A DNA stretch of 64,000 bases from Vicinamibacterales bacterium (GTDB lineage: Bacteria > Acidobacteriota > Vicinamibacteria > Vicinamibacterales > 2-12-FULL-66-21), in NCBI GenBank assembly GCA_035699745.1, contig DASSPH010000107.1, positions 124,001 to 188,000 on the forward strand, read 5' to 3'. Positions 45,793 through 54,776 of this stretch are shown in pieces. Each line of letters starts with the position of its first letter. Positions within the stretch are counted from its first letter, which is position 1. A model generated the notes under the pieces. The model was not told the origin of the DNA. It saw nothing but the letters and a program-made list of their open reading frames with translations, and searched no databases. Both the position numbers and the translations under genes were made by a program.

Positions 45793-46407
45793 ATGCGCGT
45801 CGCTTCCCCTCTCGCGGCACTTCTCGTGCTGGTCCTCGCCTCCGGCTCCGCTTCCGCACAAACCGCCGGGCGCGGAAACGTCTGGCGCCACGGCACCACC
45901 GTGACCGGGTTTGCCGGGATCGCCACCGATGGCTCGCGCAGCGGTCCGTCGATCGGCGGCTCCATCGGGTGGGAAGTCACGCCCCGGGTCTCTCTGGACG
46001 GGGACGGCGCGTGGCTCGAGTTCGGGGATGGCATGTCGACGTTCGCGGCCTCCCTCAAAGCGCGCGCCCGCATTCTCGGAATCCGGCCGGTCGATCCGTT
46101 CATCGAGGCAGGCGTCGGGTTCTGCCGCACGTCGGTGGCCATGACGACGAGGCGGCCGCCCGCGTTCTACGCACGGCGACTGTCCGCCGGCATGATGCCT
46201 GGCGGTCCCGAGATGACGTTCACCGATCCGACGTTGGCGATCGGGACCGGCGTCCACATCTTCGTCAGCCGGCGTTTTTCGCTCAGACCGGCGCTGGATG
46301 CGACGGTCGTGCTCCGTGACCGGCGGCATTACGTGATCACCACCGCCGCCCTGCAGGCGGTCTTCCATCTGGAGGACCACCCCGTCACGCCGTCCGGGAG
46401 ACGGTGA
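45793..46407 (+). CDS. Exported outer-membrane beta-barrel-like protein
   Basis: A 204-aa protein with a signal peptide (VASPLAALLVLVLASGSASAQ). The mature part has short amphipathic strands (GGSIGWEVTPRVSLDGDGAW, DPFIEAGVGFCRTSVAMT) and ends ALQAVFHLED, similar to small OmpA/OmpW-type barrels. The function is unknown. It is the last gene of the main island with the paired site. Confidence 0.7.
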   Translation: MRVASPLAALLVLVLASGSASAQTAGRGNVWRHGTTVTGFAGIATDGSRSGPSIGGSIGWEVTPRVSLDGDGAWLEFGDGMSTFAASLKARARILGIRPVDPFIEAGVGFCRTSVAMTTRRPPAFYARRLSAGMMPGGPEMTFTDPTLAIGTGVHIFVSRRFSLRPALDATVVLRDRRHYVITTAALQAVFHLEDHPVTPSGRR

Positions 46408-46421
46408 CGTCCCGGCCCCTG

Positions 46422-46450
46422 TTCGGTACGCCGCTCTCCGTCGTTATAAC
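46422..46450 (+). promoter_or_regulatory. Possible sigma-70 promoter of the protease cassette
   Basis: TTCGGT and TATAAC are separated by 17 bp, a plausible housekeeping promoter. The start near 46457 would leave about 115 nt of leader before the ATG at 46572. There is no sigma-54 promoter or paired site here. Confidence 0.35.
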
Positions 46451-46571
46451 CGGGTAGCCCCGCTGCAGACGCCCCGGGTCTATCGAGGCGCCGGACGACT
46501 GCGCGGGTTCAGCCACACCATCGCCGAAAAAGCGGTTGACGTCCGTCCAGGTTCTTCGATGGAGGACTTAC

Positions 46572-48734
46572 ATGCTGCGTCATGGCGTCCTGGGCGCTTC
46601 AGCTCTTCGAGTGCTCTGCCGCTCGCTGGTGCTGCTCGCCGGTGGTACGACGATCAACGCCGGCGTCGGCGCACAGGCGGATGTCAAGACCACCACGGCC
46701 CCCAGCGAACTCGTCGTTCACTTTTCGGGTGGCCTGGTCTCGAGCAACTTCGCTACCACGATTGTCGACCTCGCGGCCGCGGGCCTGATCCCCCTGCGCG
46801 TGTACGTGGATCGCGACGGGCTGACGCCGCAGCAGATCCTGCTGAAGCTGAATCTGCTGCCGGTCGAGACCGTTGCGCCCGAATTCGACCGGTATCTCTG
46901 CTCCATCAACGCGCACGTCTGTACCGTCCGCAACGGGCACGGCGTCTGGACGAACGAGAAGGCGCCGCCGGACGCGGCGGTTACGAGCACTCTCTGCCCC
47001 GACCGGCGGCTGCCGGACTACGCCCTCTGTCTGCCGCAGCTCGACGTGCGCTCCTTTACCAGCGTCAGCAAGCTGAAATACACGGCCGGCGTCGATGAAC
47101 CGCTCGGCGCGATTGTCACCTCACGCACCGAAGGATGCGCCCGCTGGGACGAACGCTGTACCCGGCTCGTCGCCGGCTTCAATCCGGGTGTGGACTGGAA
47201 CGCCAAAGGATTCTCGGGGGAGCTGCTCCTGCCCGCCCGCCGTGTAACGCTGCGTCTGCCGGTCGGATCTCCGGATCACCTCACCCGCCTGACGAAGGTG
47301 CTCGACCTCTCTGCCGCGAAGCTCACCAAGGCTGGCCAGACCACGGCCGCCAACCCGCGGATCGTCTACGCCGTCCCCAACGCCGCGATGAAGGGCGGGG
47401 GCGGGTCGCCGGTTCCCATGGAATCGCCGGCCGACTCCCGGGACGTGCTCCTCAAGATGAAGTATCCGTACGCGACGGCGGCCGAGATCGACAAGGTCCA
47501 CCTCAGGAAGGTCACCGTCGGCATCTGGGACAACCCCGTCGACGGCAATCACTGCGACTTTCTCGGGCGCGGCGGCGAGCGCAATCCGTTCATGAAACCG
47601 CCGGACAACCTGCCGCCCGATCCCAATGGCCCGCGGCTTCCGGTGAAGGTCAAGGCGTGCGGCGAGGCGCGCGTCCCCAGCTCCTTCAGCGAGCACTTCG
47701 ATCACGGCACATTCGTGGCCGGGTTGATCGCCGCCCGGGAGAACGGCGTGGGCGTGGTCGGCGCGGATCCGCGCGCGACCATCTGGGCGTTCGAGTACGC
47801 GAAGGACCGGTTCGTCAACAACGACCCGATCGTCCGCATCGCCAGCGAGCACGGGCCGCCCGACATCGTCAATCTCAGCCTGCAGGATGAACTCCTGCGC
47901 ACCGTGCGGTCGGAACTGGAGCTGATGGTCGAGCAGTACCGCTCCGTCGTCCTCTACGTCGTCGCCGCCGGCAACAACGGGGCGACGGTGAGCGCGGGGC
48001 AGAACTGCCCGTTCGTGCCCGGCTGCTTCTCGACCATCCCCGCGCTCGCCGAGAACGTCGTCAGCGTGGTGGCGCTGGCGGCCGATGGCGAGTCGCCGCT
48101 GGAAGGGGCGCATGCGACCAACCGGGGCACCGCGTTCGACGTCGCCGCGGTCGGCGTCGCGACCAGTACCCTGTACGGCGACTCCACGGGCGAGATGGAC
48201 GGCACCTCGGTCGCGGCGCCGTTCGTCTCCGGGCTGGCCGCGCTGCTCAAGGCGCAGTCGGTGCGAACCTCCCTCGCGCCCGCCACCCTGCGGCAGCGGA
48301 TCCTCTATACCGCCGACTTCTCCGAACAGCTCGACGAGATCGCGCGCTTCGGGCGCATCAACTTCGCTCGAGCGCTCGCCACCGCCCGCGACTCGACGAC
48401 GTTCAAGCCGAACCGGCAGCCGGGCGTCGACGGCAGCCGGCAATTGATCAAGCAGGGCGAGTCGATCGTGATCAATGAGGCCGTGCAGAACGGCGTCGAG
48501 CTGCCGGCGGTCACCGGCGGGCGGCCGCTGCCGCTGACGCGGCTTCGGCGCCTGGCGTTCGACAGCGCCTCGGGGAAGTACTGGGTCGTCTTCGTCGACG
48601 AGCTGGGGGCGCTGCAGAAGTACAGCAAGGTGGTCTTTGCCGCGAACTCGTTCCTGAGGTACCGGGGAGGGCCCGCGACGCAAGTCAACCTGACCGACGT
48701 CCAGGACTTCACCTGCGCGCTCGACTGCAAATGA
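46572..48734 (+). CDS. Exported subtilisin-family protease (S8), cysteine-rich
   Basis: A 720-aa exported S8 protease. A signal peptide (SLVLLAGGTTINAGVGAQA) is followed by about 290 residues without a recognised domain but with at least six cysteines. The catalytic domain starts near residue 310: Asp in VGIWDNPVDG, His in HFDHGTFVAGLIA, oxyanion Asn in VVAAGNNG and Ser in DGTSVAAPFVSGLAALL. GGAGG precedes the ATG at 46572. The cysteines suggest disulphides in the periplasm or outside. It is the first gene of the cassette; the next gene begins at its stop. Confidence 0.9.
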   Translation: MLRHGVLGASALRVLCRSLVLLAGGTTINAGVGAQADVKTTTAPSELVVHFSGGLVSSNFATTIVDLAAAGLIPLRVYVDRDGLTPQQILLKLNLLPVETVAPEFDRYLCSINAHVCTVRNGHGVWTNEKAPPDAAVTSTLCPDRRLPDYALCLPQLDVRSFTSVSKLKYTAGVDEPLGAIVTSRTEGCARWDERCTRLVAGFNPGVDWNAKGFSGELLLPARRVTLRLPVGSPDHLTRLTKVLDLSAAKLTKAGQTTAANPRIVYAVPNAAMKGGGGSPVPMESPADSRDVLLKMKYPYATAAEIDKVHLRKVTVGIWDNPVDGNHCDFLGRGGERNPFMKPPDNLPPDPNGPRLPVKVKACGEARVPSSFSEHFDHGTFVAGLIAARENGVGVVGADPRATIWAFEYAKDRFVNNDPIVRIASEHGPPDIVNLSLQDELLRTVRSELELMVEQYRSVVLYVVAAGNNGATVSAGQNCPFVPGCFSTIPALAENVVSVVALAADGESPLEGAHATNRGTAFDVAAVGVATSTLYGDSTGEMDGTSVAAPFVSGLAALLKAQSVRTSLAPATLRQRILYTADFSEQLDEIARFGRINFARALATARDSTTFKPNRQPGVDGSRQLIKQGESIVINEAVQNGVELPAVTGGRPLPLTRLRRLAFDSASGKYWVVFVDELGALQKYSKVVFAANSFLRYRGGPATQVNLTDVQDFTCALDCK

Positions 48735-48748
48735 CCGCGAGGACTCCC

Positions 48749-49921
48749 ATGCGCATGCGATTCGCGACCACTGCCCTTGCATTCGTCGGCGCGCTCGCCG
48801 GAGCCCGGATCGCTCAGGCGCAGATCCACCGCGAAGGCCTGCCGCAGGCACTCAAGGAACCGTTGAAGGCGTCCGCCTTCAAGGACCGCGGCGACGGCGT
48901 TGTCTGGATGGGAAGGGTGGATGCCCCGCCCGAGTCTGCGTGGATCCGCGTGCACTTCAAAAACATCAAGTCGCCGCCGGACAGCAAGTACACCATCGTC
49001 CTGCGCGACCGGTCCGAGCGGGTCGCCGCCCGCTACACCCCGGGGCAGTTCGCAGACTCGCAGGAGTTTCTCTCGGACGTCCTGTTCACGAACCGGGCGA
49101 CGATCGAGGTCGAGGGCACGCCCCGCGCGCTCACGTTCGAGGTCGATCGCATCATCTACGAGGTCGATTCGGTCGGGCGCCTGGTCCCGCAGTCCACCGT
49201 TCCCAACTGGCGCACCGTGCCGGAGGCGGTCACGCTGCTGAAGAAGCCGACGCTCGCCGAGGCGGCGCGCTCGGTCGCCAAGCTGTTCGTGGGAGACGGG
49301 TTCGTGTGCACGGGATTCCTGATCGCGCCGAACCTGCTGCTCACCAACCATCACTGCCTGCGCGAATCGCTGTCGTTCAGCCAGAGCGACGGCGCTCCGC
49401 TCGAGCGCCGGCAGTGCAGCGACATCGTGCTCCTCTTCGATTTCGATCAGCAGGGAGCGCCCACCCGGGCGATCCGCACGCGATGCGTCGGCGTCAAGGA
49501 CTTCGATCCCAGGCTGGACTTCGCCGTGCTGCAGCTCGATCCGAAGGCCGTCGAGATCGAGAAGGCGCCGCGGCCGTTCCTGAAACTGGCCGACGGCCCC
49601 ACGACGTTCAAGGGCGGCCTGTATGTGCTCCACCACCCGGCGGGGCTCGCCAAGAAGGTGTCGTTCGCCTGCGAGTCGTTCGAGGGCAAGGCCGATGCCG
49701 CGCCAATCCTCGAGCACGACTGTTCGACCGTCGGCGGCAGCTCCGGCTCGCCGCTCTTCAATGAGGCAGGCGAGGTGGTGGCGCTGCACTTCGCCGGCGC
49801 CTACCCGCGGAACCTCACGATGGAAGAGATCGAGATCAACATCATGCGCGGCGCGATCTACCGCAACAAGGCCAGGCCGGTCAGCGCGCTGCAGCCCCGC
49901 CTCGCGGCGCTGGTCCGGTAG
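48749..49921 (+). CDS. Exported trypsin-like serine protease
   Basis: A 390-aa exported protease with a signal peptide (MRMRFATTALAFVGALAGAR). The catalytic domain is in the C-terminal half: His in LLLTNHHCL, Asp in RLDFAVLQLD, Ser in TVGGSSGSPLF. A beta-rich domain of about 130 residues comes first. GAGGA six bases before 48749 supports this start. An ATG at 48731 overlapping the previous stop is an alternative. Together with the flanking subtilases it could form a protease cascade. Confidence 0.88.
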   Translation: MRMRFATTALAFVGALAGARIAQAQIHREGLPQALKEPLKASAFKDRGDGVVWMGRVDAPPESAWIRVHFKNIKSPPDSKYTIVLRDRSERVAARYTPGQFADSQEFLSDVLFTNRATIEVEGTPRALTFEVDRIIYEVDSVGRLVPQSTVPNWRTVPEAVTLLKKPTLAEAARSVAKLFVGDGFVCTGFLIAPNLLLTNHHCLRESLSFSQSDGAPLERRQCSDIVLLFDFDQQGAPTRAIRTRCVGVKDFDPRLDFAVLQLDPKAVEIEKAPRPFLKLADGPTTFKGGLYVLHHPAGLAKKVSFACESFEGKADAAPILEHDCSTVGGSSGSPLFNEAGEVVALHFAGAYPRNLTMEEIEINIMRGAIYRNKARPVSALQPRLAALVR

Positions 49922-49930
49922 GAGGACTCG

Positions 49931-50956
49931 ATGCTTCGTCTCAGACCCGCTTTGCTCGCAGCCGCGTTGGTGATGGGCGCCGCCGATGCCGAAGCCCGGA
50001 ACGAACGCTACGTCATCGTCGATCTCACCGCCACGCCGCCCGCCCTCGTCGTGGTGCCGTCCTCGGCGCCCAGCTTCCCGAAGAACATCGCGGCGTCGTG
50101 CGCGTCCACCGATGGTCACAAGCCCGAGGAGATTCAGGCGGCAATCGTGTGTCTCCGCCCGTCGAGCAATCTGCGCTGGGTGTCGACTCGTGACGACCGC
50201 CTGCACTTGTACGTGATCTACCGAGGCGCGCGCAGCCCCAGATTCCGGTTCATCGAGGAATCACGCAAGACGCGGCTGGCAACCGACCTCGGGAAGCTGC
50301 TGCGGCTGGCAAAGGGCCTGTTGGAGGCCGGTCGCGCTGATTCCGCTGCACTGAACTGCGTCAGCGCGGGCTACGTCCTGGAGCGCAAGCGGGCGAACCT
50401 GACGGTCAGCGTCCAGCAGGAAGCGCCGGCGCAGGCGGGACCCGTCCTCGAGGGAGGCACGGGCAGCGCGGATGGGCCGTCCGAACAGCCGAGCGCGTCC
50501 GCGATGATCGTCACCGGCCCGTCCGAACACTACTTCCTCTCCGCGGACCTGCCGTTCAAGCGCTTCAACGAACTCAAACTCAACGAGCAGACCGGGCTCG
50601 TCGAGCCGGTCAAGTCGCCGACGTCATTCTTCGTGGGCCTGGGGTATGCGCTGGGCGATCTGCTGAGCGAAGGCGGCGGGTGGCGGGACGACCTGGTCAT
50701 CAAGGGCTCGATCAAGTTCGACAAGCAGCCGCTCGAATCGTACGGGGTCGCTCTCGGCTATCGCGGCGCGTTGCTGTCCAGCCTCGGCCTGAACTTCGAT
50801 GCGGTCTCCCCGTTCGTGGGCTACTTCTGGACGCGCGGCACGCTGCCCGCGGGCTCGCCGCCGGGGGCAAAGATCGAACGCAAGGGGACCTTTCAAATGG
50901 GGTTTTCCTTCAACCTCGACGCCGCGCTCGGGTGGACGAAGGGGGACGGCAAGTGA
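49931..50956 (+). CDS. Exported hypothetical protein, possible outer-membrane barrel
   Basis: A 341-aa exported protein (signal MLRLRPALLAAALVMGAADA). The N-terminal part holds several cysteines (SCASTDGHKPEEIQAAIVCL). The C-terminal 150 residues look like amphipathic strands (FFVGLGYALGDLL, YGVALGYRGALLSS, FQMGFSFNLDAALGW), typical of an outer-membrane protein. GGAGG precedes the ATG. It lies between the trypsin-like and second subtilase genes, and its stop overlaps the next GTG. It could be a substrate, inhibitor or surface anchor for the proteases; none of these can be decided here. Confidence 0.65.
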   Translation: MLRLRPALLAAALVMGAADAEARNERYVIVDLTATPPALVVVPSSAPSFPKNIAASCASTDGHKPEEIQAAIVCLRPSSNLRWVSTRDDRLHLYVIYRGARSPRFRFIEESRKTRLATDLGKLLRLAKGLLEAGRADSAALNCVSAGYVLERKRANLTVSVQQEAPAQAGPVLEGGTGSADGPSEQPSASAMIVTGPSEHYFLSADLPFKRFNELKLNEQTGLVEPVKSPTSFFVGLGYALGDLLSEGGGWRDDLVIKGSIKFDKQPLESYGVALGYRGALLSSLGLNFDAVSPFVGYFWTRGTLPAGSPPGAKIERKGTFQMGFSFNLDAALGWTKGDGK

Positions 50957-52770
50957 CGCCGCGGCTCGGCACGGCGATGCTGTGCGCCGTGGTCGGAGGC
51001 ATATCTCTGGGCGGACAGTCCAGGCCGGCCAGCGAGGTGGACGTGCGCGGCATCGTCGTCGTCCTCGACGACAGCGGCGATGCCGAGTCCGCACGCGAGT
51101 CGCTGCAGCGCAGCGGCGGTACACGAGGCGAGCCGGAAGCCGATGCGGTTCGCCTCGCTCTTCCGCCGGACGCGCGAACCCTCGGGCATGCATGGCAGCG
51201 GGCCTACGAGGCGGCATACCAGGCGGGTCCGGGCGACGTTCTGCAGAAGAAGCCCGGCGTCGCCTACGCGCTTCCGTCCGTGACCCATGCGCCTGATGAA
51301 GGTGAAGAGATCAGCGATCGCGTCTGTCCTCCGTGCGATCCCGTCGCCATCAAACGCAGCAAGTGCAACAACCCTGTTCCCGGCGCCCTCCAGGACCCGG
51401 AATGGAGCCTGGACGGGACGCACGGCGCAAACGTCCTTGCGGCTCACGAGATGTTCGCGCGTGCCGCGGCTGCGAATGGCCCGCCCGCCGGTCCCGGCGC
51501 CGGCGTCGTCGTCGGCCATCCCGACACCGGGTACCGGAAACATCCTGAGATCTGGCCGGGGATCGATGCGGCGAGCGGCTGGGACTTTCTCGGCGATCGC
51601 GACGACCCCGAAGACCCGCTGCTGACCGGCACACTGCGGAATCCCGGGCACGGCACCAAGACCGCCAGCGTGATCGTGAGTTCCAAGGAAAGCCGGCTCA
51701 CGCCGACCCGATGGGTCACCGGCGTGGCGCCCGGCGCGACGCTGATGCCGCTGCGCGTCGTCGAAGGCGTGCTGATGTTTCACGACGACCTGCTGAAGCT
51801 CCAGGTCAATTCCTCACGCCTGGCGGACGCCATTCGCGCCGCGTCAGGACCGAACCGGCACAAGGCGAAGAAGCACGCGGACGTGATCTCGATCAGTCTC
51901 GGCAGTCTGCCCGGCACCCGCGATCTCGCCGACGCGATCGCCTACGCCGAGTCGCGCGGCGTCATCGTCATTGCCGCCGCCGGCAACCAGGTTCCGGGCC
52001 GGCGCGTGGTCTTTCCTGCCGCCTATCCGACGGCCGTCGCCGTCGCGGCGACCAACTATGACAGCAAGGTGTGGGAGTGTTCCTCGCGCGGCCGGCGCGT
52101 GGTGATCTCGGCGCCCGGTGAATCGGTGTGGACGGCTGCCGCGCCGGGCGGGCAATCCTGCGTCCAGGCAAGCACCGGCACATCGTTCGCGACGGCGACG
52201 ATCGCCGGTGTCGCAGCGCTGTGGCTGTCCTATCCGGACCGCGAGCATCAGCGGGAGCTGGCGCAGTTGCGTGGCGATGCGGCACGCGGCGAGCAGAACC
52301 GCATTCCCCGCGCCTTTCGCGAGGTGCTCAGCCGTGCGTATCGCCGCCCCGCCGCGTGGGATCCCTCGGCGCTCGGACCCGGGATCGTGGACGCCGTCAA
52401 GGTGCTCGAGCGCCCCAGCGTCCTGATCGGCGCCGAGGCCTTCGGCCGGCTCGTCGATCGCACCCGCGTCGAAGCGGCGCGCGAAGATTGGTGTCCCACG
52501 GACCCGGGGGCGTTTGCCGGCCTGCGCGGCATCTTCTCCGAGGCATCCGATCCCCGGGAACGCGTCGAGGCGCTCCTCGGTCCGGACTTGTGTGCCACAG
52601 CCGTCGTCGCCGACGAGATCGCAATGCTGTACACCGTGGATTCCCGCGTCACCGACGCCGTCCTGAGAATCAGCGGCCGCGAGACGCCCGCGGCGAGCGA
52701 GTACGCCAGGGCACGTGCCGCGATCCGTCGCGCCGATGTCTCGCCGCAACTTCAGCGCCTCGTTCGCTAA
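50953..52770 (+). CDS. Exported subtilisin-family protease (S8)
   Basis: A 605-aa S8 protease starting at a GTG that overlaps the previous stop (GTGA). A short signal-like segment (GTAMLCAVVGGISLGGQ) is followed by a pro-region and a cysteine cluster (RVCPPCDP, KRSKCNNP). Catalytic residues: Asp in GHPDTGYRKH, His in NPGHGTKTASV, Asn in VIAAAGNQVPG and Ser in STGTSFATATIAGVAALW. A C-terminal domain of about 150 residues is unassigned. The open frame extends upstream through the previous gene in another frame; I reject that extension. Confidence 0.9.
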   Translation: MTPRLGTAMLCAVVGGISLGGQSRPASEVDVRGIVVVLDDSGDAESARESLQRSGGTRGEPEADAVRLALPPDARTLGHAWQRAYEAAYQAGPGDVLQKKPGVAYALPSVTHAPDEGEEISDRVCPPCDPVAIKRSKCNNPVPGALQDPEWSLDGTHGANVLAAHEMFARAAAANGPPAGPGAGVVVGHPDTGYRKHPEIWPGIDAASGWDFLGDRDDPEDPLLTGTLRNPGHGTKTASVIVSSKESRLTPTRWVTGVAPGATLMPLRVVEGVLMFHDDLLKLQVNSSRLADAIRAASGPNRHKAKKHADVISISLGSLPGTRDLADAIAYAESRGVIVIAAAGNQVPGRRVVFPAAYPTAVAVAATNYDSKVWECSSRGRRVVISAPGESVWTAAAPGGQSCVQASTGTSFATATIAGVAALWLSYPDREHQRELAQLRGDAARGEQNRIPRAFREVLSRAYRRPAAWDPSALGPGIVDAVKVLERPSVLIGAEAFGRLVDRTRVEAAREDWCPTDPGAFAGLRGIFSEASDPRERVEALLGPDLCATAVVADEIAMLYTVDSRVTDAVLRISGRETPAASEYARARAAIRRADVSPQLQRLVR

Positions 52771-52810
52771 CCACGTGCGTCGGCGGTCGTTGAGCCGCCA
52801 GGGAGTGCAT

Positions 52811-53197
52811 ATGGCCAAGTCCAGGAGAATGCAGACATCGCGCAAGCCGGCGATCTCGAAGGCGGCGCAGAAGCTGTCCTCGCGACGAGCCGCGGCGTCC
52901 GCACCTTCAACGAGCCTCGAACCGATGACCAGGAGTCTGGAGGCGACGCTCAAGCAGTTGCGGGCGCTCAAGACAACGGGCGAGGTTCACCAAGCGCGTG
53001 TGATCCTGAAACGGTACCTCGCCGAAATCGAGGCCATCCTGCCTGCACAAAGCTCCGCGCGGAAGTCGCCAGGCGGCAGGCGAGATGCTCCGGGAGCGGC
53101 GTCCGTGGAGTGGGACGATGAGGACAGCTCTGCCGGCGTGGCTGGGGATGCGCCGAGCATGTCGACGCATGGCTCGGGCGGCGGAGGCTTCGATTAA
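52811..53197 (+). CDS. Small charged hypothetical protein
   Basis: A 128-aa protein with a basic N-terminus (MAKSRRMQTSRKPAISKAAQ), a predicted helix (SLEATLKQLRALKTTGEVHQ) and an acidic, glycine-rich tail ending STHGSGGGGFD. No signal peptide. GGGAG precedes the ATG. It looks largely disordered. It follows the second subtilase by 40 bp and precedes the membrane protein by 12 bp, so it likely belongs to the cassette. Confidence 0.6.
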   Translation: MAKSRRMQTSRKPAISKAAQKLSSRRAAASAPSTSLEPMTRSLEATLKQLRALKTTGEVHQARVILKRYLAEIEAILPAQSSARKSPGGRRDAPGAASVEWDDEDSSAGVAGDAPSMSTHGSGGGGFD

Positions 53198-53209
53198 AGG
53201 ACGTCCCGG

Positions 53210-54244
53210 ATGAAGCTTCCGTTCGATCTCGGCGTCAAGCTGATCTTTCGGCTGCTGCTGCCGGGTTTTCTGTTGATGCTCGGCGTGCGGCCGATTCTGC
53301 TCACGCTGGCGGACGCCTCGGGCGCGTCCGCTTACAACGACGTGGTGTGCGTCGTTGCCGCCCTGATTCTCGGCTGGGTCGTCACGCTGCTGGACATGCC
53401 GATCTACATGCTGTTCGAAGGGCGCCGGTTCTGGCCGCACGCACTGTGGGAGCTGGGCGTCCGGCGCGAGACGGCGCGGCTGCAGCGTTGGCGGGAGAGA
53501 GAGCGATCCCACTACAACCGGTCCCTGATCGACCCCAACCCGATTCACCGGCGGCGCTACGAGGAGGCGAGCGTCGAGCTCCGCCGCTTCCCTCTCGACG
53601 AGGCGACGGGCGAGTACACCGCGGCGTTTCCGACCCGGTTCGGCAACGCCGTCACCGCGTTCGAGCAGTATCCGTATACCCGCTACGGTGCGGACGCCAT
53701 CTTCTTCTTTCCGCGTGTCTGGTCGACGCTCGACAAAGACGCCAGGGAGGAGCTCGACACCCAGCAGGCGCTCGCCGACAGTGCGTTGTACTCGAGCGTC
53801 GCCGTCTGCGTCACCGGGCTGCTGTGGATCTCCTACCTTGCCGTGCCGTGGGTGTATCCCGGTCTTCGCTACACCGCGACGCCGCGCGTTGCGCTGCTGA
53901 TTGGCGCGGCCGGTCTGCTCAGTTCCGCGGCGCTCTACCGCGCCGCGATCCACGTGAACGATCAGTTCGGCAGCGCGTTCCGGGCCGTCTTCGACATGCG
54001 CCTGGCATCGGTGCGCAAGCAACTCCTCGCCCGCGATGGTGTGTTGGGACTGGTGGCAGAGCTCACCGGCGAGTCGACTGCCAACGCCCCGTTGCGGGAT
54101 CAGTACAAAATCGTGTGGCGCTACCTTCAGAACTACCGCGTCAAGTGTCCGGCCTGCGGGCTGGTGGTGCCGCCGCCCCGGTTCGCCTCCCACTCCTGCG
54201 CCCCGTCGATCGCGTCCGATCGCGATGCCGCGGCGCGCGCGTAA
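53210..54244 (+). CDS. Membrane protein with zinc-ribbon-like tail
   Basis: A 344-aa inner-membrane protein with four hydrophobic segments: LIFRLLLPGFLLMLGVRPIL, VVCVVAALILGWVVTLLD, AVCVTGLLWISYLAVPWVY and ALLIGAAGLLSSAALYRAA. A cytosolic middle domain (about 75-190) is charged. The C-terminus carries CPACGLVVPPPRFASHSC, a possible zinc-binding site. No named family recognised. It ends the protease cassette and may be its membrane anchor or sensor. Confidence 0.65.
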   Translation: MKLPFDLGVKLIFRLLLPGFLLMLGVRPILLTLADASGASAYNDVVCVVAALILGWVVTLLDMPIYMLFEGRRFWPHALWELGVRRETARLQRWRERERSHYNRSLIDPNPIHRRRYEEASVELRRFPLDEATGEYTAAFPTRFGNAVTAFEQYPYTRYGADAIFFFPRVWSTLDKDAREELDTQQALADSALYSSVAVCVTGLLWISYLAVPWVYPGLRYTATPRVALLIGAAGLLSSAALYRAAIHVNDQFGSAFRAVFDMRLASVRKQLLARDGVLGLVAELTGESTANAPLRDQYKIVWRYLQNYRVKCPACGLVVPPPRFASHSCAPSIASDRDAAARA

Positions 54245-54500
54245 AAGCGGCTTCATCCCGACGCCGATCGCCGCGCGGGATCTCGCGGGCACCACCGCCC
54301 GTCGATGTGATACTCTGGAGATCCTTTCCTGAGCTTCCGGCCGCCACCGGGCCGCCCGCCTCATCAAAGTGATCGGCCCCGGGTCGATCCGCGACATTCA
54401 CGGTGGTGATCGGAACAACTCCACGTGCAGATCTCTTTCGACGCGTCAGTTCCGAGCGCGACTCCGGCTCCCGGGCTCGAGTGGCGTGGCGGCCGGATGT

Positions 54501-54719
54501 ATGCGGACCTCTGATTTCCGCAAAGCCCCGGCGCACGACTCGTCGCCGGCTGCCGCCGACGCGCTGCCGACGTGCTGTCCGACATGCCGGTCGCGCAGCA
54601 TTTCGACCACGGCACGCAATCCGGACGCCCACGCCTATTGGCGGTGTGGCGCGTGCGGCGAGGTGTGGAATGCCTCGCGGCGCGCCTCGGTGAGAAGCCC
54701 GGGCCCGACCTGGCGGTGA
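54501..54719 (+). CDS. Small zinc-ribbon protein
   Basis: A 72-aa protein whose core is CCPTCRSRSISTTARN, DAHAYWRCGACGEVWNAS: two CxxC pairs about 23 residues apart, a classic zinc ribbon. The ATG at 54501 gives a short polar N-terminus. The 256 bp between 54244 and this gene hold no gene that I can support. The function is unknown; small ribbons of this type often bind nucleic acid or partner proteins. Confidence 0.65.
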   Translation: MRTSDFRKAPAHDSSPAAADALPTCCPTCRSRSISTTARNPDAHAYWRCGACGEVWNASRRASVRSPGPTWR

Positions 54720-54776
54720 CCGTCAGGAACGCGCGCGTCCTGAACGCGCCCGCTCTCGCGCGATAATGACGGCGTG

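Noticed and set aside
44127-46142. 671-codon open frame antisense to the DUF4118-PAS kinase and the 45793 gene
   Set aside because: It covers a kinase with all boxes intact and has no recognisable domain.
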